From a bacterium (GTDB lineage: Bacteria > Verrucomicrobiota > Verrucomicrobiae > Opitutales > Opitutaceae), in NCBI GenBank assembly GCA_021780625.1, contig JAJXYI010000366.1, positions 1-41,098 on the forward strand: a DNA stretch of 41,098 nucleotides, in the 5' to 3' direction. This document shows, in pieces, positions 17,601-23,633 of this stretch. Every line of letters begins with the position of its first letter. Position 1 is the first letter of the stretch. The translations under genes and the position numbers were made by a program. A model generated the notes under the pieces. That model saw nothing but the letters and a program-made list of their open reading frames with translations, did no database searches and had not been told where the DNA came from.

Positions 17601-17764
17601 GCGCCGACGTACACGGTCGTCACGGTCACGGCGGCGTTGTCGCTTCTCGGATACTGCCGGACATTGAGCGTAAGCGCAGCCTGGATACCAGCGATGATGA
17701 TCACGAGGCTCACCACGATGGCGAGCACGGGCCGCCGAATGAAGATGTCGGTAAAGGATTTCAT
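14645..17764 (-). CDS. RND multidrug efflux pump, inner-membrane component (AcrB/MexB type, HAE-1)
   Basis: The 1039-residue inner-membrane proton-driven exporter starts MKSFTDIFIRRPVLAIV, the hallmark N-terminus of HAE-1 RND pumps. The proton relay residues are present: the Asp-Asp pair in GLVVDDAIVVVENVER (TM4) and Lys in GLIAKNGILIVEF (TM10). Two large periplasmic porter/docking halves flank the TM4-TM6 segment, in the expected 12-helix order. Length is normal (AcrB 1049). ATG 17762-17764 was chosen because a longer in-frame start adds only a non-conserved Pro/Gly/Arg leader. It lies 71 bp after the adaptor stop and 25 bp before tolC. Substrate range is not visible, but drugs, dyes or aromatic compounds are usual for this class. 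Confidence 0.95.
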   Translation of the reverse strand: MKSFTDIFIRRPVLAIVVSLVIIIAGIQAALTLNVRQYPRSDNAAVTVTTVYVGASADLVRGFITTPLERAIAAADGIDYMQSQSSQGLSTITVRLKLNYDPTKALAEISSKVDQVRGDLPPDAQIPVINVESADSSFASAYLSFSSNILRQNEITDYLVRAVQPRLTAVPGVQRADILGARTFALRAWLKPDRMAAYNISASDVRQALASNNYLSAPGMTKGSLIQVNLTANTDLRSVRDFKRLVVREKDGAVVRLEDIADVSLGAESYDTSVHYSGQTAVFMGIYTLPNANSIDVVKRIRTEMAQIQKELPTGIKATIAYDATDYINNAIHEVVDTLLETLVIVMVIIFLFLGSFRSVLVPIVAIPVSLIGGVFLMQAFGFTINLLTLLAIVLSVGLVVDDAIVVVENVERHLRAGRTPYESAILGARELVGPIIAMTLTLAAVYAPIGLQGGLTGSLFREFAFTLAGAVLISGVVALTLSPMMSAKLLTADAEHHWLPAHINAGFEKVRSLYGRILSNVLSARSAVYAVWIVLTLLVPLLWMFSPQELAPAEDQGVIFGIVDAPSNATLDQTSQFTAAANKAFMSEPETKFTFQITNPSGGFGGMVLKPWDQRKRTVFQILPDVAAKLHAIPGIRMFPVTPPALPGGSQFPIEFVIASTANTSQVLAIAQKVRDAALASHKFAYGPTLDTKIDQPQSEIVFDRDKVAAMGLNLQQVGADISSMLGGNYVNRFNIEGRSYKVIPQIERIGRLNPSQLEKIYVTGPGGKLIPLSTIATIKNTVQPRSLNRFQQLNAVTLSGVYMGSLDDGLKFLETQAKKVMPKGYVIDYTGESRQLRQEGGNKFFMTFGLALALIFLVLAAQFNSFRDPFIILLGSVPLALFGALLFTFIRMPNPNVPFFTSHFSTTLNIYSKVGLVTLVGLIAKNGILIVEFANVLQRQGRAKLAAVHEAAMTRLRPVLMTTAATIAGHFPLTLVTGAGAAARNSIGLVLVGGMAIGTFFTLFVVPALYMLIAKDHKADDRAPVIADNLGQEAGTH

Positions 17765-17835
17765 TGGGGAGATGTGGCCACTCTGCGTCCGCGATCCGGG
17801 CGGGCGGACCCGCACGGTTCACCGGACGCCGCGGC

Positions 17836-18969
17836 TCAGCTGTTGCTGGGCTTGGGAGTGAGCGAGAACTTAGGGAGCAGGGTGTTGTCGATCACCGCCG
17901 CCTCTCCGTTGCGCAGTTTGAACACGCCGGTGGAGGCGACATGGTCGCCCTCCTTCAGGCCCTTCTCGACGGCGACGAAGTCGCCCTCTGCGCGTCCGAG
18001 ACGCACGAAGCGCTGCTCAAGCACATGCCCGACCACGCCGGTCTTGGGGTCCTTTTTCTCATCGATCACGAAAACGGAATCGCCGTAGGGCGCATAGAGG
18101 ACCGCCGTCGTGGGGATCAGCAGAGCCTCCACCTTTTTGGGAAGCACGACGGACACCGTAGCGTACATGCCCGGATGGAGCAGTTCGTCGGCGTTGGTGA
18201 GCGTCGCCTGCACCTGGGCGGTGCGCATCACGCTGTCGACCTCGGGATTGATCGCGGTGATCTTTCCCTCGAAGACCTGAGAGGGGAAGGCGTCGACGCT
18301 GAGCTTGACCACCAAGCCGGTTTGCATGTCGGCCAGTTGCTGCTGAGGCACCGTGAAATTGACGTAGATGGGATTGAGGGACTCGAGGGAGACGATCGGG
18401 TTGCCGCGATCGATGTACTGACCGACATTGATCTGCCGGACACCCAGGCGTCCCGAGAACGGGGCGCGAATTTCCTTCTGTGCGATGAGGGCCTTCGCAG
18501 ACGCGACGTCGGCATAGGCCTGTTTCAGCTGAGCCTCGGCGGTGTCGAGATCGGCCTTGGCAATCGTGTTCTTTGCATACAGGTCCCTCGCGCGACGTGC
18601 ACTGACCCGCGCAAGCTCGGCCCGAGCCTCGGCCGACTCGAGTTGCGCCTGGAGAACCGAGATGTCCATTTGAACAAGCAGGTCGCCCGCATGGACTTTG
18701 GCGCCCGCCTTGAAACAGATCTTGGAAACGATGCCGGCGGCCTCGGTGGTCACCGTGACGCCTTGATACGAGGCGAGCGAACCCACCGCCTGGATTGTCG
18801 GCTGCAACTCTGCGCGCATCACGGGCGAAGAGGTGACAACTTCGGGAGGAATCGGGGCGTCGGCGGTTTGAGCCATGGCCTTGAACTCGGCCATCTTCAC
18901 AAGGAACAAGACGGCCACGAGCGTGCCCAGGCCCGTGACAGACAGGATCCAAAAGGTTGATTTCTTCAT
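17836..18969 (-). CDS. RND efflux periplasmic adaptor (membrane fusion protein)
   Basis: The 377-residue protein has an N-terminal hydrophobic anchor (WILSVTGLGTLVAVLFLV) with no lipobox, so it is an uncleaved inner-membrane anchor or signal anchor rather than a lipoprotein. A lipoyl/barrel-sandwich half (ASYQGVTVTTEAAGIVSKI) comes before an alpha-helical hairpin (about 115-185, Ala/Glu-rich), then the second lipoyl half (IRAPFSGRLGVRQINVGQYI), a beta-barrel domain and a membrane-proximal domain. This is the HlyD/MFP fold of MexA/AcrA-type adaptors. It bridges the RND pump and TolC encoded next to it. The C-terminus ends in TPKPSNS. It is the second gene of the operon, 44 bp after marR. Confidence 0.93.
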   Translation of the reverse strand: MKKSTFWILSVTGLGTLVAVLFLVKMAEFKAMAQTADAPIPPEVVTSSPVMRAELQPTIQAVGSLASYQGVTVTTEAAGIVSKICFKAGAKVHAGDLLVQMDISVLQAQLESAEARAELARVSARRARDLYAKNTIAKADLDTAEAQLKQAYADVASAKALIAQKEIRAPFSGRLGVRQINVGQYIDRGNPIVSLESLNPIYVNFTVPQQQLADMQTGLVVKLSVDAFPSQVFEGKITAINPEVDSVMRTAQVQATLTNADELLHPGMYATVSVVLPKKVEALLIPTTAVLYAPYGDSVFVIDEKKDPKTGVVGHVLEQRFVRLGRAEGDFVAVEKGLKEGDHVASTGVFKLRNGEAAVIDNTLLPKFSLTPKPSNS

Positions 18970-18981
18970 GATAGGTTAGGT
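18968..18981 (-). promoter_or_regulatory. Candidate second copy of the marR-region motif at the adaptor start
   Basis: On the minus strand CCTAACCTATCATG runs into the adaptor ATG. It resembles CCTAACTATCAGG found before marR (plus strand 19610-19622), differing by one inserted C. Two similar sequences at the two promoter-proximal positions of one operon fit a shared MarR-type operator, but a chance resemblance of an 11-mer is possible. Confidence 0.35.
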
Positions 18982-19013
18982 ATTTGGCTGGTTAACTGGA
19001 TGAAGATGAAAAA

Positions 19014-19598
19014 TCAGGTGTCGGTGTCAGAAGTCCCCTGCTCCAACGGCTCAAGCGAAGCGGATTTCTCCAAGACCTTCTGCAGCAGCCGCACGAGCGT
19101 GCGGCATTCGTCCTCGGTGAGGCTGCTCATCACATGGGTGATCCTCCGGAAATGGTCGGGCAGCAGTCCACGAATCGCAGACCTCCCCTGTTCTGTGATT
19201 TCCACCTGCATCATCCGCCGGTCCTGAGTGTCGGGCACCCGGTGAACCATGCCGTCGCGCTCCAGCGTATCGATCAAGCCGGTCATCGTCGCACGCGTGC
19301 AACACGCCAGGTCCGCCAGTTCCGCCGGCGTCCGGGGCGTCGGTTCGCCGCGGGCACAGTCAAAAAGCAGCAGTAACACCAGGAAGCGCCCGTTCGAGAT
19401 ATTGTTGCGGGCAAAATAGATATGAGCTCCGCGAGCCAGATCATCCCCCGTTCGTAGAAGATGGAGAAACGCCTCGCACGACACAGGATTCAACTCCGGA
19501 TACTGCTTCGAGATATCAAGAATACATTCGTAGCGAGGAATGTCCTTGAGCCGGAGTTTCAACACAGGCGCGGCGAACGGTTTTTGGGATGACGACAT
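19014..19598 (-). CDS. MarR-family transcriptional regulator of the efflux operon
   Basis: The 194-residue protein has a MarR winged helix-turn-helix at about residues 95-165: TPAELADLACCTRATMTGLIDTLERDG forms the helix-turn-helix and DRRMMQVEITEQG the wing. The N-terminal 40 residues are longer than usual, as in HosA/SlyA-like long members. MarR proteins usually repress neighbouring efflux genes and release DNA on binding phenolic or other small ligands. Heading marR-adaptor-pump-tolC, it most likely controls the operon and itself. It is one of very few genes here with a real Shine-Dalgarno sequence: GGAGG lies 9 bases before ATG (minus strand), inside the inverted repeat described separately. 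Two Cys residues in LACCTR could make it redox-responsive; this is speculative. Confidence 0.92.
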   Translation of the reverse strand: MSSSQKPFAAPVLKLRLKDIPRYECILDISKQYPELNPVSCEAFLHLLRTGDDLARGAHIYFARNNISNGRFLVLLLLFDCARGEPTPRTPAELADLACCTRATMTGLIDTLERDGMVHRVPDTQDRRMMQVEITEQGRSAIRGLLPDHFRRITHVMSSLTEDECRTLVRLLQKVLEKSASLEPLEQGTSDTDT

Positions 19599-19601
19599 GA
19601 A

Positions 19602-19630
19602 ATAAGCCTCCTAACTATCAGGGGGCTTAT
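19602..19630 (-). promoter_or_regulatory. Inverted repeat covering the marR ribosome binding site
   Basis: ATAAGCC (19602-19608) and GGCTTAT (19624-19630) form a dyad. Two further C-G pairs continue inside (19610-19611 with 19621-19622) after one T/G position. The GGAGG Shine-Dalgarno of marR (minus strand) lies within one arm. It could be an autoregulatory operator or an RNA hairpin that masks the ribosome site. Confidence 0.5.
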
Positions 19631-19650
19631 CAGAAAATCAAGGCCGTAAA

Positions 19651-19677
19651 TTGCGAAATATCTAAACTTATTCGCAA
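19651..19677. promoter_or_regulatory. TTGCGAA-N13-TTCGCAA inverted repeat between marR and the lipoprotein gene
   Basis: A perfect 7-bp dyad with arms 20 bp apart centre-to-centre lies mid-way in the 172-bp divergent intergenic region. The size suits a dimeric regulator bound on two turns of the helix. The AT-rich spacer (19658-19670) could overlap a promoter. The regulator is unknown. Confidence 0.45.
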
Positions 19678-19770
19678 GCCCTCGCCCAACCGAAGACTAC
19701 GCCTAAATCCCCAATGAAATCGGCTTGGATGAAGTTGCACTTTGGCAAGGAATGCTGAATCTGCCCTCTC

Positions 19771-20433
19771 ATGTCGTCTCGTCGCACCTCGATCCTTCTG
19801 ATCGCTGCAGCAGGCCTTGTCCTGGGCGGATGCAGCAAGGGCAGAATCAAAACCTACACCATTCCCAAGGAAAAGACTCCCGCACCCTTCATGGGGCAAA
19901 CGGGCCCAAATCCTGATGGCGGAATGCCTTCCATGCCTCCTGGGCATCCAGCAGTGGGGGACTCCGGCCAGATGGGCCTGCCGGCCGATGCCACGGGCGG
20001 CGCCACCGCCTCCGCGGCAGACAACACGCTTTCCTGGACAGTGCCTGCCTCTTGGCAGCCCAAGGCGCTCGGCACCATGCGACGCGGCAGTTATTCGGTC
20101 TCGGTCGCCAATCAGGATGGCGACATTTCCGTCTTCGAGTTTCCCGGCGCGGCCGGCGGCTTGGTCGACAATGTCAACCGCTGGCGCGGCCAGATTGGCC
20201 TGACACCGCTCGACCCTGCGAAGGCCGAGGCGGAGACGGTCGCGATGAAGACCACGTCGGGCCTTCCCTTCACCTTCGTCGACATGAACAACGGCAGCGG
20301 CGACGGCATCCTAGGCGCCGTCCTGGTGCGCGGCGATGAATCGTGGTTTTTCAAACTCAAGGGCCCTTCAAGCCTGCTCGCAAAGGAGAAGTCCGCCTTC
20401 GTCGACTTCCTCAAGTCGGTCAAAGCCAAGTAA
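19771..20433 (+). CDS. Lipoprotein of unknown function in the resB-ccsA operon
   Basis: The 220-residue lipoprotein carries a lipobox LVLGGC with the Cys at residue 21, following MSSRRTSILLIAAAG. After it comes a Pro/Gly/Met-rich, low-complexity linker (residues about 35-85) and a compact C-terminal domain of about 130 residues with WTVPASWQPK, SVFEFPGAAGG and VNRWRGQIGL. The spacing of Trp, Arg and Phe (VNRWRGQ, DESWFFKLKG) recalls a short fold found next to cytochrome maturation genes in related genomes, but I do not recognise a named family. The next gene, resB, starts three bases after its stop (TAA-GCC-ATG), so the two are tightly coupled. A helper role in System II cytochrome c assembly or redox delivery is inferred from position only. 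Confidence 0.8.
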   Translation: MSSRRTSILLIAAAGLVLGGCSKGRIKTYTIPKEKTPAPFMGQTGPNPDGGMPSMPPGHPAVGDSGQMGLPADATGGATASAADNTLSWTVPASWQPKALGTMRRGSYSVSVANQDGDISVFEFPGAAGGLVDNVNRWRGQIGLTPLDPAKAEAETVAMKTTSGLPFTFVDMNNGSGDGILGAVLVRGDESWFFKLKGPSSLLAKEKSAFVDFLKSVKAK

Positions 20434-20436
20434 GCC

Positions 20437-21615
20437 ATGTTTAAAGAGATCAAGACTCTCCTCATTCGCTTCTTCACGTCCCTGGAGCTGACGGTCGTGC
20501 TCCTCGTCATGTCCATCATTCTGGTGTTCGTGGCGACGCTTGCCCAAGTCAACTTGGGGATCTGGGAGGTGCAACAGAAGTACTTCCATTCGTTCTTCGT
20601 GATGTGGCACCCGACTGGCGGCGGGTTCTCGCTCCCGATCTTTCCCGGCGGCTACCTGATCGGTGGCTTCCTCTTCGTCAATCTCGTCGCCGCCCACATC
20701 TACCGCTTCGCGTTCAAATGGCGTCGGCTCGGCATCATCATCGCGCACCTCGGCCTGATTGTGCTTCTGGTCGGTGAACTGCTGACCGGTATCTGGCAGA
20801 AGGAATACCAGATGCAGCTCGCCCCGGGAGAGACCAAGTCGTACGCGGAAAGTTTTACGAATTTCGAGCTCGCCGTGATCGACACGACCGATCCGAAGGT
20901 TGACCACGTGGTAGCGATTCCCACCTCGATGCTCGCGAAGGACAAAGCGATCCAGGTGCCCTCCCTGCCCTTCCAGATCGTCGCCCGCGCCTACTATCCC
21001 AATTCCGTGCTGCGCATGCGCACCGACGCGGACAAGGGGCAGCCCTCGCTCGCCAATGTGGGCATCGGGCCCCAGGTCCTGGCCACCGACGCGCCGCTCA
21101 CCTACAAGCCCGACGAGACCAACACTCCCGCGGCCTTCGTGGAGCTGATCGGCCCCGACCATTCGCTCGGCACCTATTTGGTGTCCTCCCAGTTGGGAAT
21201 GCCCCAGGCATTCACGTACGACGGCCACAACTACACGATCGCCCTGCGAGTCGAGCGCCGCTACATGCCGTTTAGCCTGACGCTCAAGTCGCTCCACCAC
21301 GACGTCTATCCCGGGTCCGATATTCCAAAGAATTTCTCGAGTATCGTCCGGCTGCGCTCCGCCGACGGCAAGGAGGATCGCATCGTGCGCATCTACATGA
21401 ACAATCCGCTGCGTTACGGCGGCCTCACGTTCTACCAGTATCAGATGAACAGCGCGGGCGCGGGCTTCAGCGTGCTGCAGGTGGTGCGGAACCCCAGCTG
21501 GCTGCTGCCGTACATCTCCTGCCTCATGCTTGCGGTCGGCCTGCTGATCCATTTCACGATCATGCTCTTCGGCTTCGTGCGCAAGCGCCGCGCCCCTGCC
21601 GCTGCGGCCCGATAA
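20437..21615 (+). CDS. Cytochrome c biogenesis protein ResB
   Basis: This 392-residue inner-membrane protein is the ResB (Ccs1) half of the System II heme-handling complex. It has an N-terminal helix near 15-37 (LELTVVLLVMSIILVFVATL), a second helix around 65-85 (GGYLIGGFLFVNLVAAHIY), a third near 95-115 (IIIAHLGLIVLLVGELLTG), a large periplasmic domain, and a last helix at about 355-382 (LPYISCLMLAVGLLIHFTI). The RYGGLTFYQYQMNS motif and the W-rich N-terminus match ResB. With CcsA it moves heme across the membrane and attaches it to apocytochrome c. It lies between the lipoprotein and ccsA in an operon; the gap to ccsA is 31 bp. Confidence 0.9.
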   Translation: MFKEIKTLLIRFFTSLELTVVLLVMSIILVFVATLAQVNLGIWEVQQKYFHSFFVMWHPTGGGFSLPIFPGGYLIGGFLFVNLVAAHIYRFAFKWRRLGIIIAHLGLIVLLVGELLTGIWQKEYQMQLAPGETKSYAESFTNFELAVIDTTDPKVDHVVAIPTSMLAKDKAIQVPSLPFQIVARAYYPNSVLRMRTDADKGQPSLANVGIGPQVLATDAPLTYKPDETNTPAAFVELIGPDHSLGTYLVSSQLGMPQAFTYDGHNYTIALRVERRYMPFSLTLKSLHHDVYPGSDIPKNFSSIVRLRSADGKEDRIVRIYMNNPLRYGGLTFYQYQMNSAGAGFSVLQVVRNPSWLLPYISCLMLAVGLLIHFTIMLFGFVRKRRAPAAAAR

Positions 21616-21646
21616 CACCCTCGCCACCCTCTAACGGATTTCCACG

Positions 21647-23491
21647 ATGCGCCGCATTCTTCCTTTCGCGTTCGTCGCCCTGCTTTGTGCCTGGGTGCTC
21701 TCGACCCTCCTGCCTCCTCATAACAAGACCGACTTCGATCTCGTCGGCTTTGGCAAACTGCCCGTCCTCGTCGACGGGCGTGTGAAGCCCATCGACTCCG
21801 TTGCACGGACCACCCTGCTCATGCTGCAGGGACACCAGTCCGTGAAGGACGCCGACGGTAAATCCATCGCGCCGGAAGCCTGGATTCTCGACATGCTCGT
21901 ACGTCCAAAGACTGCCGACACGATGCAGGTCTTCGCAATCGTCAATCCGGATGTCCTCACCATCCTGCATCTGAAGCCCGCCGACGGGGCCGGCGATAAG
22001 CTCTTCTCCTTCGACCAGCTCCGTCCGCGCGTCGACGAGGTCGAGCGTCAGGCCCAGATGGCCAGCCAGGTGGACAACGGTCAGCGCGACGCCTTCCAGC
22101 GTGCGGTGCTTCAGCTCCACGAGAATCTCGCACTCTACCAGCGCATCCGGTTCAGTCTTCAGACTCCTGATACCAAGGATCTGCTCTCCGACCTGAAGCG
22201 CTTCCAGGATATCGTCGTTCCCGGCTCCGCGGCGGTCCGGGCGAAGGAGGCGAACAAGCCCTACGACGAAAAGCTGTACAAGGAGATCCTCGATTACGCG
22301 AATCGCTTCTCGTTCATTGCGGACAACGCCGGTATTCTGATGATTCCTCCGTCCAAGGGTGAAAAATCCGACGACTGGCGCAATGTCGGCAAGGCGCTCG
22401 AGGAGACCTTCGGCACGGGAGAAGTGAATCCGAATGTGCTCGCCTACGCCGGTCTGGCGTACGCCTGGCAGGCGCAACGCGCGACCGACTTCAACGAGAT
22501 CGTTCGGCTGTATCATCAACAGCTGGCCAAGACCCTTCGGAGTGATGTGCTCAAATCCTCGGTCGAGGCGCGCTTCAACTCCGCCGAACCCTTTGCGACC
22601 GCCTACACGCTTTACGTGATCGCCTTCCTGCTCGCGATCATCTCATGGGTCGCGGCTCCCGAGGTGTTGGGCAGGACCGCCTTTGGAACGATGGTTCTGG
22701 CCTTCGTCGTCGCGACCATCGGCATCATCCTTCGCATGTGGCTTGAAGGACGTCCGCCGGTGACGAACCTTTATTCGTCGGCCCTGTTCGTCGGCTGGGT
22801 GGCTGTCGCGTTGTGCATCGTGCTCGAATATTTCTACCGCAATGCGGTTGCGAGCGTCGCCGGCGGCTTTGTCGGCTTCTGCACGCTGGTCATTGCCCAG
22901 CATCTGGCGCTCGGAGGCGACACGATGGAGATGATGCGCGCCGTGCTCGACTCCAACTTCTGGCTGGCGACGCACGTGGTGACTGTGACGGTCGGCTACG
23001 GCGCCACGTACCTCGCGGGCTTCCTCGCGCTGATCTACGTGGTCCGCGGCGTGTTCACCAAATCGCTCGACCAGAACACGGCCGATTCGCTGCAGCGCAT
23101 GGTCTACGGCATCGTCTGCTTTGCGACGCTGTTCAGCCTGATCGGCACCATCCTCGGTGGAATCTGGGCCGATCAGTCCTGGGGCCGCTTCTGGGGCTGG
23201 GACCCCAAGGAAAATGGAGCGCTCATCATCGTTCTCTGGAATGCTGTGATCCTTCATGCCCGCTGGGGCGGCATGGTCCGTCAACGCGGGCTCATGGGCC
23301 TAGCCATCTTCGGCAACATCGTCACTTCCTGGTCCTGGTTTGGCACCAACATGCTGGGCGTCGGACTTCACAGTTACGGTTTCATGGCCGCCGCGTTTTA
23401 CTGGCTGATCGCATTTGTCCTGAGCCAGCTCGCCTTCATCGCGATCGCAACGCTCCCGATCGACCGCTGGCGCAGCAAGCTGCGCGCCTGA
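21647..23491 (+). CDS. ccsA: Cytochrome c biogenesis protein CcsA with N-terminal extension
   Basis: The 614-residue protein combines an N-terminal periplasmic part (residues about 30-310, starting after one helix, with VDGRVKPIDSVARTTLLML) and a C-terminal multi-helix CcsA core (about 320-605). The core contains the WWD-type heme motif as WGRFWGWDPKENG, and VILHARWGG, characteristic of CcsA/CcmF. Extended CcsA proteins with the GRVKP(I/L)D segment are known in Bacteroidota, Planctomycetota and related groups. The N-terminus may replace a separate factor. It partners with ResB encoded just upstream; the operon is lipoprotein-resB-ccsA and closes with an intrinsic terminator. It is a heme lyase/transporter component of the periplasmic c-type cytochrome pathway. 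Confidence 0.92.
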   Translation: MRRILPFAFVALLCAWVLSTLLPPHNKTDFDLVGFGKLPVLVDGRVKPIDSVARTTLLMLQGHQSVKDADGKSIAPEAWILDMLVRPKTADTMQVFAIVNPDVLTILHLKPADGAGDKLFSFDQLRPRVDEVERQAQMASQVDNGQRDAFQRAVLQLHENLALYQRIRFSLQTPDTKDLLSDLKRFQDIVVPGSAAVRAKEANKPYDEKLYKEILDYANRFSFIADNAGILMIPPSKGEKSDDWRNVGKALEETFGTGEVNPNVLAYAGLAYAWQAQRATDFNEIVRLYHQQLAKTLRSDVLKSSVEARFNSAEPFATAYTLYVIAFLLAIISWVAAPEVLGRTAFGTMVLAFVVATIGIILRMWLEGRPPVTNLYSSALFVGWVAVALCIVLEYFYRNAVASVAGGFVGFCTLVIAQHLALGGDTMEMMRAVLDSNFWLATHVVTVTVGYGATYLAGFLALIYVVRGVFTKSLDQNTADSLQRMVYGIVCFATLFSLIGTILGGIWADQSWGRFWGWDPKENGALIIVLWNAVILHARWGGMVRQRGLMGLAIFGNIVTSWSWFGTNMLGVGLHSYGFMAAAFYWLIAFVLSQLAFIAIATLPIDRWRSKLRA

Positions 23492-23514
23492 GCGCGGCGC
23501 GTTTCTCTCCTTTC

Positions 23515-23546
23515 AAGCGCGGGTCCGTTCCAGCCCGCGCTTTTTT
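23515..23546 (+). terminator. Intrinsic terminator after ccsA
   Basis: AAGCGCGGG (23515-23523) pairs with CCCGCGCTT (23534-23542) across a 10-nt loop and runs into a T tract at 23541-23546. It lies 24 bp after the ccsA stop and ends the lipoprotein-resB-ccsA operon. Confidence 0.92.
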
Positions 23547-23633
23547 GCGCCCGCGTCCGGCGCCCTGGGGCCGCACCCGTATCGCTTTCCTCTGGCTCAG
23601 GATTTGTTTCCTGATTTGCTCGCGGCAAATCGA

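Noticed and set aside
16256..18088. 610-codon plus-strand frame across the RND pump and adaptor
   Set aside because: It is the antisense shadow of two strongly supported efflux genes, full of Asp/Arg/His repeats with no recognisable domain.
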